Below, in pieces: positions 31,948-40,088 of a stretch of DNA of 64,000 bases. Below the pieces are notes generated by a model that was given only the letters and a program-made list of their open reading frames with translations, was not told where the DNA came from and ran no database searches. The stretch covers positions 124,969-188,968 of the forward strand of contig NZ_RHLK01000005.1 of assembly GCF_009757775.1 (NCBI RefSeq), read 5' to 3'. The number at the start of each line of letters is the position of its first letter. Within the stretch, counting starts at the first letter, position 1. Made by a program: the position numbers and the translations under genes. This DNA is from Paenibacillus lutrae. Its GTDB lineage: Bacteria; Bacillota; Bacilli; Paenibacillales; NBRC-103111.

Positions 31948-34047
31948 CTAGGAGGACAGACGCTTCACCAGGAAGAGCAGAATAAAGACCAGAACAAAAA
32001 TAAACAAAGCCTTGTAATCCGACTTTTGCATTTGCAGCGTAAAACTTCGGGTTCTTGCTTCACCGGTCCGGCTGTAGCCCCGTAATTCTAAAGCGGTCGA
32101 GAATTCATCCGCCATGCGGATTAGGGAGACCACGAACGGGATCGCCATGATTCGAAACTCCCCCAGCCCGATCCCCGCTTTCCTGCTCCGGCCCTGGCCT
32201 CTGGCTCTGGCTATTCGGCCAAACCGGACCCACTGCGCCTGGATTAAGGGGATAAAGCGGAACATAAGAGAGGCCGTTAAGGCAACCGCTTCTACAGGCA
32301 GTTTAAACCGGGTGAGAAAGTGGAGCCCTTGCTCCACTCCTCTTTTCATCCGTAAATATCCGATTAGCTGCGGGAACAGCACACCCAGAATAAGCACCAG
32401 CATAATTCCCAGCAGCCCCCGTACCGCTTCCAGGGCAGCGCCCGGGTTGAAACTCACCCACCTGCTCCCGCCCGAACCAAGCGGCAGCGAAATACCGGCT
32501 ATGACGCCGGATATCAGCATGAAGATGAGAAAGGCCCGCAGCGGCCTCCAAACGACCGCTAAAGGCACCCGGGACAGCAGCACAGCCACCGCCGTTACTA
32601 TGGCTGCGGCAGCGAGTCCTGCCGGCGTTCTCTGCATGAGGATACCGGCTGAAAGCAGGATATAGCCGATCCAGAACGTTCGAGGATCGAGTCGATGGCC
32701 GATCGGGACTGCTGAATTGGCATCCTTAAGAGAGCCGGACGGGTTCAATTCGCAGCTCTCCGTGGGCTTCGCATCTACAGCTCCCGCGTGCATCCCTGGT
32801 TGGAGGGAGCTGGAGACATATTCCTGCTCACGCCCGGAGCACTGCTGGAAGCCGGGAGCTGCGCCGGGAACTCGGGCCGGGAGCTGCGCAGCCGTTAACT
32901 CCACAGGGGCTGCCAGAGAATCGTCTGCGGGACGCTTGTCGGGCAAGCTGCCCGTATTCGAGGCGCCTTGTACGTGCACCGCTGGCTCCTCCGGCTCTTG
33001 AAGTGCAGGCTTCGCTTCTGCCGGCTGCTTGGAACCAAGACCGCCGGCAGGAACGCTGTCCGCACGGGCTGCGCCGTGTCCGGGTGCCGCTGACCCGGCA
33101 GGCTCGTCCGGAGCGGGCCTGCCTCCGGAACCGGCAGCTTCCGGCAGGATTACCGCGCCACCCGCGGGCGCGGTAATCCCCTGCCCGCTCCACGCTGCGG
33201 ATGCCCGCAGCGCCTGCGCAGCCGCCCGCGCCATCTGCGCAGGGGCGGGCCACCCCGGCGGCACCGCTGCGCCGTGCCGCCGCAGCCAGCTGCCGAGCGC
33301 CAGCGCCTCCGGCGGCTGCAGCCCGGCATCCCGCAGAAGCTCCGGATGCCGGGCCAGCTCGTCACGGGTGCAGTCGTGCACGACACGCCCCCGTGACAGC
33401 ATTACGATGCGATCCGCCACAGGCAGGAACGCATCCAGATCATGCGTCGCGATAAGCGCGCCGCCGCCGGTCCGGTGCGTCCACGTCCGCACCGTCCTGA
33501 CGAGCCCGGCCGCCGCCTCGTGATCGAGGCCTGCCGTCGGCTCGTCCAGCAGCAGCCACTCCGGGGCTGCCGCGAAGACCACGGACAGCGCTACTCTGCG
33601 CTTCGTGCCGCCGCTAAGTTCGTGCGGGCTTTGGCCCAGGAGATTCGGGCCAAGGCCCATCTGCTGCAGCGCCTCGCGGATACGCTTGTCCGCTTGGGCA
33701 GCAGACAGGCGCTGCGGCTTCAGCGTGTAGTCAAACTCACGCTGAACCGTCGCCGCGAACAGCTGCTCCTCCGGCTGCTGGAATACCATGGCGAGCTTTC
33801 GGCGGATATTCCTGTCGGCAGAGTTTTGATGCCACAGAGATTCCCCGTCCACCCATACACTGCCCTGATCCGGTACGGATAATCCCCCCGCTACATCCAG
33901 CAGGGTGGACTTTCCCGATCCGCTTCGGCCCAGGATAAGCGTAATGCCGCCTTTATCCGCAGCAAAAGAAATCCCATCTAAAATTTCAAGTCTAAAATCA
34001 GAGGTGGCCTCCCCTTGTTTAGACACATTTTCAACTTTGAGGCCCAT
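31948..34047 (-). CDS. ECF transporter ATPase fused to EcfT permease
   Basis: This 699-residue protein joins two modules that are normally separate. Residues 1-230 are an ABC ATPase: Walker A GRSGSGKST (40-48), Q-loop QQP near 90, signature LSGGT (144-148), Walker B LLLDEP (165-170) and H-loop His202. Residues about 230-450 are a Pro/Ala/Gly/Ser-rich linker without a recognised fold. About 455-699 is an EcfT-type transmembrane protein with coupling motifs ARARGQ and LELRGYS. With the upstream ATPase it would make a complete energy module for vitamin uptake, probably biotin with BioY. It overlaps the upstream ATPase gene by 17 bp. Confidence 0.88.
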   Translation of the reverse strand: MGLKVENVSKQGEATSDFRLEILDGISFAADKGGITLILGRSGSGKSTLLDVAGGLSVPDQGSVWVDGESLWHQNSADRNIRRKLAMVFQQPEEQLFAATVQREFDYTLKPQRLSAAQADKRIREALQQMGLGPNLLGQSPHELSGGTKRRVALSVVFAAAPEWLLLDEPTAGLDHEAAAGLVRTVRTWTHRTGGGALIATHDLDAFLPVADRIVMLSRGRVVHDCTRDELARHPELLRDAGLQPPEALALGSWLRRHGAAVPPGWPAPAQMARAAAQALRASAAWSGQGITAPAGGAVILPEAAGSGGRPAPDEPAGSAAPGHGAARADSVPAGGLGSKQPAEAKPALQEPEEPAVHVQGASNTGSLPDKRPADDSLAAPVELTAAQLPARVPGAAPGFQQCSGREQEYVSSSLQPGMHAGAVDAKPTESCELNPSGSLKDANSAVPIGHRLDPRTFWIGYILLSAGILMQRTPAGLAAAAIVTAVAVLLSRVPLAVVWRPLRAFLIFMLISGVIAGISLPLGSGGSRWVSFNPGAALEAVRGLLGIMLVLILGVLFPQLIGYLRMKRGVEQGLHFLTRFKLPVEAVALTASLMFRFIPLIQAQWVRFGRIARARGQGRSRKAGIGLGEFRIMAIPFVVSLIRMADEFSTALELRGYSRTGEARTRSFTLQMQKSDYKALFIFVLVFILLFLVKRLSS

Positions 34048-34891
34048 GTTCTTTCATAACCTCCATCCATTCTTCCAAAGAAACAGGGCGGAAATCCAGC
34101 ATGCGCGGCTCCAGTTTCTGAAGCTCCCTCATCACTTGTACGGAATAAGGAGGCTGATAACCTAACTTTTCACACGGCGTGAAGCCCGATCCATTGTCTT
34201 GCGAATAAAAGAAATCCTGAGCTGTACCTTCAAAAACAATCTCCGCTTGATCCAGGGCTATCACACGGTCAGCCAAAGCCAGCTCATCCATCCACTGGGT
34301 AATCCAGACGACAGTCGTTCCTCTTCTATGTAAATGATGCAAAGCCTCTGTCACAGCTTGCCTGGAACTTGCGTCAAGCATGGACGTCACTTCGTCCAGT
34401 AGAAGCACGGACGCACCGACTGCCAATGCTCCGGCAACAGCAGTAAGCTGTTTTTGACCGCCGGACAATTGTTCACACATGTCGTGCATCCGATTCTTCA
34501 TGCCTACGAGCGAGAGCACGTGTCTTGCAATGTCCGGCATCTTTTCCGGATCTGCCGCAATATTTTCAAGTCCGAAGCAAATATCTTCATACACCGTCTC
34601 ACCGATCAGCTGAGTGTCCGGGTTCTGAAGTACCATACGCATGCGTTCTCCAGAGGTCCATCCGGGTTCGACCGTTCCTCCTGTTACAGGAATCAATCCC
34701 GCGACGGCTTTGGCTAACGTGCTTTTACCGCTCCCGTTGCGGCCGACCAGAACGAGCCACTCTCCCTGATTCAGCTCCAAACTGATTTTATTCAAGACGA
34801 TCTCGTCCTGACTATTCTCCCCTGTCGCTGCCGGGTCTCCCGTCCAGATAACAGATATGTTATTCATACGGTAGGGACCTGCCTGATTCAT
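34031..34891 (-). CDS. ECF transporter ATPase (EcfA)
   Basis: This 286-residue ABC ATPase of the ECF type has Walker A GRNGSGKST (50-58), Q-loop MVLQNPDTQLIGETVYEDI, signature LSGGQKQL and Walker B LLLDEVTSMLD, where Val replaces the usual Pro/Ala. The Q-loop region NPDTQL is typical of EcfA proteins. It forms the energy module with the fused ATPase-EcfT gene just downstream and probably serves BioY, which is divergent. AAGGGG lies upstream of the ATG. A distinct vitamin or shared S-components cannot be excluded. Confidence 0.9.
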   Translation of the reverse strand: MNQAGPYRMNNISVIWTGDPAATGENSQDEIVLNKISLELNQGEWLVLVGRNGSGKSTLAKAVAGLIPVTGGTVEPGWTSGERMRMVLQNPDTQLIGETVYEDICFGLENIAADPEKMPDIARHVLSLVGMKNRMHDMCEQLSGGQKQLTAVAGALAVGASVLLLDEVTSMLDASSRQAVTEALHHLHRRGTTVVWITQWMDELALADRVIALDQAEIVFEGTAQDFFYSQDNGSGFTPCEKLGYQPPYSVQVMRELQKLEPRMLDFRPVSLEEWMEVMKEHGPQS

Positions 34892-34940
34892 TACTGTTCC
34901 AGCCCCTTCTCTCTATCTCCGAATCTATCAAAAAAAACAA

Positions 34941-34969
34941 TTCCCAACCGGTTCCTCCTGTGCTACAAT
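34941..34969 (+). promoter_or_regulatory. SigA-like promoter of bioY
   Basis: TTCCCA (34941-34946) is followed after 17 nt by TACAAT (34964-34969). The expected start site falls just before the BirA operator. Confidence 0.55.
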
Positions 34970-34980
34970 GCAAATTGTTA

Positions 34981-35014
34981 TTGTCAACCGATATTTGTAC
35001 TATTAAGTTAACAA
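34981..35014 (+). promoter_or_regulatory. BirA-type biotin operator at bioY
   Basis: TTGTCAACC (34981-34989) and AGTTAACAA (35006-35014) are separated by 16 nt. Each arm matches the BirA box TTGTTAACC/GGTTAACAA at 8 of 9 positions. It covers the expected start of transcription. Confidence 0.75.
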
Positions 35015-35018
35015 AAGA

Positions 35019-35630
35019 ATGGAGAAGATGCAATTGAAACGTTCCCCACTAACAGTCCGCGGCATTACGTTCAGCGCCATGTTTGCCGCTCTTCTTGTCG
35101 CCCTAAGCTTCGTTAACATCCATGTCGGATTTTCTCCCGTTCCGATCACGATGTCCAATTTTGCCATTATGCTTGCCGGTGCCCTTTTAGGCGCACGGTA
35201 TGGATTTTTCAGCATTGCCTTGGTCGTCGGGTTAACTGCTGTCGGACTCCCGCTTCTGCACGGCAGGGGCGGACTGGACCTTATTCTCGGGCCTACGGGC
35301 GGCTTTATCTGGGCCTATCCGTTAGCTGCGCTGTTCATCGGCTGGATGATTCCGCGTATCAAAGGAAAAGGAGCTCCCGCATTTATTCTTACTTTTGGCG
35401 TGCTGATGTTATTCGGCTCCTTGCTGCTTTATGTTACGGGTGTGCCGTGGATGATGCATGTCGTGCCTAATATGACGTTTGCCAAAGCCATGGCGGTTGG
35501 CTGCTATCCCTTCCTGATCGGTGATGCTCTCAAAGCGGTGGTCGCGACCCTTATTATCGTGCCGGTCCGTCACATGTATCCCGCTTCCCGTCTGGTCGGA
35601 GGTCACACGAAAGCTTGGGCTGCCCGTTAA
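35019..35630 (+). CDS. bioY: BioY, biotin-binding S component of ECF transporter
   Basis: This 203-residue membrane protein has about six helices. Family features are SFVNIHVGFSPVPITMSNFAIMLAGALLGARYG and the block LILGPTGGFIWAYPLAA. BioY binds biotin in the membrane and uses an ECF energy module. The ATG at 35019 has no good ribosome site. An ATG at 35028 and a TTG at 35034 (9 nt after GGAG) are real alternatives. BirA control is expected from the operator. Confidence 0.93.
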   Translation: MEKMQLKRSPLTVRGITFSAMFAALLVALSFVNIHVGFSPVPITMSNFAIMLAGALLGARYGFFSIALVVGLTAVGLPLLHGRGGLDLILGPTGGFIWAYPLAALFIGWMIPRIKGKGAPAFILTFGVLMLFGSLLLYVTGVPWMMHVVPNMTFAKAMAVGCYPFLIGDALKAVVATLIIVPVRHMYPASRLVGGHTKAWAAR

Positions 35631-35752
35631 ACTTAAACAGCAGCACAGGCTGGACTCAACCAGCCTGATTCCAATCACAATCACCTCAAAAAGCCGCGCC
35701 TCCATAAGGGGACGGCTTCTTCTATTTTGCGATCGGCGGGCCTTATCTCGCA

Positions 35753-36223
35753 CTAGTCAGTAGACTTATTCATCTTGGCGGCCTCGAATGTCCATTTATC
35801 CAGAAGCTGGAGCATCTCTCCAATCCCTCTGCACCCGTTCAGAGGAAAAGCAACGTTCTGCCTCTTGAATAAATAGTCCATGACCGGAATAAATTTCTTA
35901 CCGCCTAGAACAACAATCTCCTCGTACGTTTGCAAATCTTTCTCTACGGTTTGCTCATACAGGGCCGGAAGGCTGATCAGATCCGGGTCGTTCGTGCCGA
36001 AAGAAACATCGTAATTCCCAAGTACCACGTCATCCGGCAGTAAAAGTCCGGCTTTCCCCGATAAAATCACCCAGTCATACCCGTTTGCTTCCGCAAAGGC
36101 ACGGCCTTTTTTATTCAGCGTACTCCCATAAGCCCGCTTGGCAGAGCAAGATCCGGCATCTGGATGCTTGTCCCATATTTTCTTCTTACCGGAAGGAACG
36201 ATAACTAAATAGCTCGAATTCAT
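35753..36223 (-). CDS. DUF6884-like protein (YaaA-like fold)
   Basis: This 156-residue soluble protein contains LVIVPSGKKKIW, AKRAYGS, VILSGKAGLLLPDD and the segment EEIVVLGGKKFIP. These suggest the DUF6884/YaaA-like group, but assignment is tentative and function unknown. GAGGACAGATTC precedes the ATG. It stands alone between bioY (convergent) and the LdcA-type gene. Confidence 0.62.
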   Translation of the reverse strand: MNSSYLVIVPSGKKKIWDKHPDAGSCSAKRAYGSTLNKKGRAFAEANGYDWVILSGKAGLLLPDDVVLGNYDVSFGTNDPDLISLPALYEQTVEKDLQTYEEIVVLGGKKFIPVMDYLFKRQNVAFPLNGCRGIGEMLQLLDKWTFEAAKMNKSTD

Positions 36224-36432
36224 GAATCTGTCCTCGTTTTCTTGGCCTTATCTGTTGGTACACCTTTTGCAGACTGCTTTATAAGCATAATTTATTGCAC
36301 TGTTTTATTCCAGAAGAACCCGCTTAATGAACCAGCAAACAACGAAGGAATCCTCCCGGGCGTAACTCTCTAGGCTATTCAACCCCATCTTCTCATAACT
36401 TAGAATAAAAGGACTATCCGGGAGGCAGATGT
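36224..36432. other. Divergent intergenic region, no gene
   Basis: Contains the GGGAGG ribosome site of the LdcA-type gene. No further structure was recognised. Confidence 0.3.
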
Positions 36433-37356
36433 ATGGGCATTAAACCGATTGCGCTTCAAAAAGGTGACACGGTTGGAATAGTAACCTTGGGCAGTCCGCT
36501 GGATGCGGATACGATTAATGCGCGGATTTCTTACCTGCAAAGCATGGGGCTGCAAACCGTTGTGGGACGCTACGTCTATAAGGTTGACGGGTATCTGGCC
36601 GGGACAGACAGGGAACGTGCGGAGGATTTCATGAATGTGTACACCAATCCAAAAGTCCGGATGATTCTGCCGGTTAGAGGCGGCGTAGGTGTATCGGGGA
36701 TTTTACCTTATTTGAACTACGACTATATCCGGCAGAATCCTAAAATCGTCACCGGGTACAGTGATATTACGGTGCTTCTGAACACTTTATATCAACTTGC
36801 CGGCGTGATTACTCTGCACAGCCTGCTACTTCTTGATTTTCGCCCGACCACACCTCCTTATAATTTCGAGCAGTTCTTTACGGCTACATCCTCCGTAGCG
36901 GCTCCACGACCCATTCAGAATCCACCTGGCATCCCACTCGTGTCCAAAGTTCCCGGCATCGCAAGCGGTCCTTTGGTAGGCGGCAACTTGACGTCTTTTG
37001 TCGGAGCACTGGGAACTCCCTATGAAACGGATACGACGGGCAAAATTCTTCTGATCGAAGAAACCCATGAGCCTGTGAACACCGTGTACCGTTACCTGGA
37101 GCAGTTAAGATTGGCAGGCAAATTCAAAGACTGCGCGGGAATCGTGATGGGGGAATGTACGAACTGTATCGCTGCTTACGGCAAGTCGTATCAGGATCTC
37201 ATCGATACTTACATGGTGGGGCTAGGCAAGCCTCTGCTGACTAACCTCGCCTCCGGCCATGGGTATTACAAGGCTGCTCTCCCTATCGGGGCAGACGTAA
37301 ATCTTGATGCAACTAACGGAACACTCACTTTGTTAGAGCCGGCGGTACGCTACTGA
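36433..37356 (+). CDS. S66-family LD-carboxypeptidase (LdcA-like)
   Basis: This 307-residue peptidase has the S66 catalytic set: nucleophile Ser in TGYSDIT, Glu in ILLIEETHEP, and His in ASGHGYYKAA. LdcA-type enzymes remove the last D-alanine from muramoyl tetrapeptides or act on related L,D-peptides. The N-terminus carries IALQKGDTVGIVTLGSPL, as in the family. GGGAGG lies about 7 nt before the ATG. No partner genes are adjacent. Cytoplasmic by lack of a signal peptide. Confidence 0.9.
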   Translation: MGIKPIALQKGDTVGIVTLGSPLDADTINARISYLQSMGLQTVVGRYVYKVDGYLAGTDRERAEDFMNVYTNPKVRMILPVRGGVGVSGILPYLNYDYIRQNPKIVTGYSDITVLLNTLYQLAGVITLHSLLLLDFRPTTPPYNFEQFFTATSSVAAPRPIQNPPGIPLVSKVPGIASGPLVGGNLTSFVGALGTPYETDTTGKILLIEETHEPVNTVYRYLEQLRLAGKFKDCAGIVMGECTNCIAAYGKSYQDLIDTYMVGLGKPLLTNLASGHGYYKAALPIGADVNLDATNGTLTLLEPAVRY

Positions 37357-37370
37357 ATAAGCGCAGGTCT

Positions 37371-37841
37371 TTATTTCCCGGCGACCGTGGCTTCATATTC
37401 TTGGATATCCTTCTCCGGTACATTCCCTGCTAAGAGCCTTTCTTTGGGCATGACATGCTGACCCCGGGCGTTTACATGCGTTCTGACCAGATAAATTCCG
37501 TCCTTCTTGAACGTTTTCTTCACGCTGTATACGCCCCCGCCTTCATGCTTGGCTAGGATCGTTTCCGTGTCGTCAATGTCTTTGATGCTCCAGATTTCAA
37601 ATTGGATATCTTCCGCATCCTCAACCGCTGCCGTTCCCTGCTTCACCTGCACCTTGAGTGTGCTTTCCTGATTCAGTGCAATCTTCTCCGGAAGCTGAAT
37701 TTTCACTTCCACCGCTTGGTCCGCTTTGTCCGATTTACCCGCATCCGCTGCAGTAGTCGTTGTAGAAGCAGCGGGTTTTGCCGAACAAGCCGACAGAAGC
37801 AGAGAAGCTATCGCAATAGCAGTAAGAATAGATTTTTTCAA
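37371..37841 (-). CDS. FixH/YtkA-like lipoprotein
   Basis: This 156-residue exported lipoprotein has a signal ending LLLSAC (Cys 19). A low-complexity Thr/Ala/Lys stretch is followed by a beta-sandwich domain of the FixH/YtkA type (VEVKIQLPEKIALNQESTLKVQV to VYSVKKTFKKDGIYLVRTHVNARGQHVMPK). Family members are linked to respiratory copper or cell-surface functions; the role here is unknown. Convergent with the LdcA gene, 14 nt apart. Confidence 0.78.
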   Translation of the reverse strand: MKKSILTAIAIASLLLSACSAKPAASTTTTAADAGKSDKADQAVEVKIQLPEKIALNQESTLKVQVKQGTAAVEDAEDIQFEIWSIKDIDDTETILAKHEGGGVYSVKKTFKKDGIYLVRTHVNARGQHVMPKERLLAGNVPEKDIQEYEATVAGK

Positions 37842-38139
37842 TATAATTCCTCCCGTTCACGGTTATATAAGTGCGTTATAAAAGCGTTTACATATCACAA
37901 TTGATGCTATGGAATAAAGTCTTTTACTAACTTCCCCCTCATTCGTTAAACTTTTGCGCCATATTCTGACAATATAAGAGTATTTGAATTCATACAGGGA
38001 AACAAGTGTTTTCTTCTGAATTTGGTAAAAAATATTTAACGGTGTTACAAATTCTTCTTGAATGGTGGCCCGTAGGACCCCAATAATATCCAAACATCTG
38101 ATATAATACTTAGAACGAATACGTGTAGGAGGCTTTATT
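37842..38139. other. Divergent intergenic region with AT-rich start
   Basis: No gene was found. A TGATATAAT extended -10 lies at about 38098-38106 and AGGAGG precedes the next gene. The segment marks the start of lower GC content. Confidence 0.4.
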
Positions 38140-38394
38140 ATGTGGGGAAACATGGTTATAACGGTGAGCATGTTTACTAGTTTCATTCTTATGTTACTTG
38201 CTGTTGTCTCATATCTAAAAAAGAACAAACGGGCGGGTAAACAACGGTTTCTAGGCTCATTCGGCTTATTTATATTTACCTTTATTTTTACCTTTTTCGT
38301 TAGCCTCTCGTCCGTGCCCTCTGAAACTAAACCCTCTGCATCGATACCACCGATCCCTTCACCGGCTGAAGCGGTCCCATCTGCACCTAATTAA
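38140..38394 (+). CDS. Small membrane protein of unknown family
   Basis: This 84-residue protein has two membrane segments (about 5-25 and 38-58) and a Pro/Ser-rich tail (SIPPIPSPAEAVPSAPN). AGGAGG lies 7-8 nt before the ATG, and a terminator follows, so it looks real. No family was recognised. It stands at the left border of the AT-rich patch. Confidence 0.62.
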   Translation: MWGNMVITVSMFTSFILMLLAVVSYLKKNKRAGKQRFLGSFGLFIFTFIFTFFVSLSSVPSETKPSASIPPIPSPAEAVPSAPN

Positions 38395-38427
38395 TTCCAA
38401 CGGGGCACCTTACCGTACAAGACTAAG

Positions 38428-38461
38428 AAGACTCTCATTTATTTCAAATGGGAGTCTTTTC
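38428..38461 (+). terminator. Terminator of small membrane protein
   Basis: AAGACTCTCATTT (38428-38440) pairs with AAATGGGAGTCTT (38446-38458), with one G-U pair, followed by TTTTC. Confidence 0.8.
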
Positions 38462-38467
38462 TCATTC

Positions 38468-38581
38468 TTAAGATATAGGAGCGACGACAAATTGACATCC
38501 GGCGAAAAGAAATAGAACAAGAATGATGCAACCTACAACTATATTGCTGTTTTTCAGAAATCGTTGGCTTGATGTGTCCAT
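38468..38581 (-). CDS. Putative 37-aa lipoprotein-like peptide
   Basis: The frame encodes 37 residues with one membrane helix and a lipobox-like LFAGC near residue 29. Its ribosome site is weak (GAG). The C-terminus is very short (QFVVAPIS), so a lipoprotein role is doubtful. It may be a genuine small peptide or a chance frame. Confidence 0.25.
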   Translation of the reverse strand: MDTSSQRFLKNSNIVVGCIILVLFLFAGCQFVVAPIS

Positions 38582-39134
38582 TCTTTAGAGCTCGCCAAAC
38601 ATATTGCCAAAAGTATGAGGATATGGTTTCAGAGATTTAAATATCTACTATTTCCCAATTATTTATTACATACCACAGCTGGATCAGAACCACTAGAAGA
38701 TAACTTATATTTACAATAAACCCTACTCTAAGATTCTTTATGCCCTTGAGATAATTTTCTTTATTTATTTTTGTATGTAAAAATCAGCTTTTACGCTAAG
38801 GATGAAAAGAGTATTTTAAATCCTATGTCTGAAGCCACTCTATAACTGATATTAACTAGAATTGTAATAAACAATAAACAGAAACCCATCAAACTTAAGG
38901 TAGGCGTAAACTTATGAGATTTAATAGCTTTCCCCTCTTGTAGTTATTTTTCAATCATGTACTACTCTTGAAATATGAAAATATTGGTTATTACTCGTCA
39001 CACACGCTTACTTCTTATCCAAATATTATTATTATATTCTACGAATTTCCTTACACAATCAATAATGCATTGATAAAAATATCACATCATTGTAAACTAC
39101 TGGAGAAACATACCAAAAATTCGGAGGTTATTAA
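38582..39134. other. AT-rich region with broken membrane-protein-like frames
   Basis: No intact gene was found. On the minus strand two short hydrophobic frames without proper starts lie at about 38800-38940 and 38640-38790, each containing a membrane-like segment (for example SLMGFCLLFITILVNISYR). They may be relics of a small membrane gene. GC is low: 20 of 60 bases at 38641-38700 and 13 of 60 at 38761-38820. Confidence 0.35.
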
Positions 39135-39611
39135 ATGAAAAAATCTGTTGTTTCATTCCTATCAGCTGCATTGCTTCTTAGTTCTTTATCCTCGGTTGCT
39201 CTTGCGGAACAAAGTAATGTATCACCGCAGGGCCTAATTACACCTAAGGCGGTTGGTGCTGATTCTGGCTGGCAGACACAAAGTAATATCAGGGCAAAAG
39301 TTTATACGAATTCTACTTATTACGGCGCTGGGTCTGACACTATTACTGTTACAGCAGAAAAATCAACTGTTGGTGCAGCCTACTATTCTATTTACTTAAT
39401 GTCTGACACACAGATGGTAAAGGTTGCAAGTGGAACACTAGGTTCTTCAGTTACTCACCAAGTACCTAAAAGCAGCTTAAATCCTATTCTGAATCAATAT
39501 TCACAAGGAAACTTTAAGGTATTGTTGAAAATTTTTGCTTACGGAGATTGGTTTACATGGTTAGGTGATTGGGAGACAACTAATTCTTTTATTGCAGTTA
39601 GATTAGATTAA
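39135..39611 (+). CDS. Orphan secreted protein
   Basis: This 158-residue protein has a classical signal peptide (residues 1-24, cleavage after SVALA). The mature part is rich in Ser, Thr, Tyr and Gly with alternating strands (SDTITVTAEKSTVGAAYYSIYLMSD) and ends in a Trp-rich segment (DWFTWLGDWETTN). No family was recognised. GGAGG lies 7 nt before the ATG and a good terminator follows. Codons are AT-rich, unlike the flanking core genes, which suggests transfer. Confidence 0.65.
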   Translation: MKKSVVSFLSAALLLSSLSSVALAEQSNVSPQGLITPKAVGADSGWQTQSNIRAKVYTNSTYYGAGSDTITVTAEKSTVGAAYYSIYLMSDTQMVKVASGTLGSSVTHQVPKSSLNPILNQYSQGNFKVLLKIFAYGDWFTWLGDWETTNSFIAVRLD

Positions 39612-39615
39612 TTTG

Positions 39616-39650
39616 AAAAGTCCTTGCTTTAATTTAGCAAGGACTTTTAC
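39616..39650 (+). terminator. Terminator of secreted protein gene
   Basis: AAAAGTCCTTGCT (39616-39628) pairs perfectly with AGCAAGGACTTTT (39636-39648), a 13-bp stem. Confidence 0.88.
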
Positions 39651-40088
39651 TATTTCGTTTCGGATACATTTCATATCTTCTTTTCACGGCAGTTGCGCTG
39701 ACACTAAACCCATTATCACAAGAGGATTCGCCATGAACGGTCCCTCTCTATTTCCATAATCTTTCACGAAAGTACTTAGGAGGCGAAAACACTTGGTGAG
39801 CTGCTTCTTGTATATCGTGAGGCTGCTTATAGGGTTCACTAGAACAGCATAATTTGGATATAAAAAAGCCCTAACCGAAATACGGCAGTAGGGCAATTAA
39901 AACGTTAAGTTTTATCGTATAAAATGGGCTTAGCTACAGCTCGATAAAGTAGCGCTAAGAATAGGGGGATACTAGCAAAGTTCTTCGGAATGTTACGTAA
40001 AAGTTTATTGGAATTTCCAAGCCAATGGCTGATTAGTTTATACCAACAAACGTTCTATAAGCATTGAATAACACAGCAGTGACGCCAT
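39651..40088. other. Intergenic region downstream of spo0A
   Basis: Holds only the distal spo0A terminator. A minus-strand frame at 39684-39896 begins inside that hairpin and has no ribosome site, so it is not called. A weak stem is also possible at about 39927-39960. Confidence 0.4.
39862..39894 (-). terminator. Likely terminator of spo0A transcript
   Basis: GCCCTA and CCG pair with TAGGGC and CGG across 39868-39894, and a run of six T follows in the minus direction. It lies about 195 nt past the spo0A stop. Confidence 0.65.

Noticed and set aside
32000-34000. CRISPR or tandem repeat in GC-rich part
   Set aside because: The repetitive look comes from biased codons in the Ala/Pro/Gly linker; no repeat-spacer order.
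39684-39896. Minus-strand 70-aa frame downstream of spo0A
   Set aside because: Its start lies within a terminator hairpin, with no ribosome site and no family resemblance.
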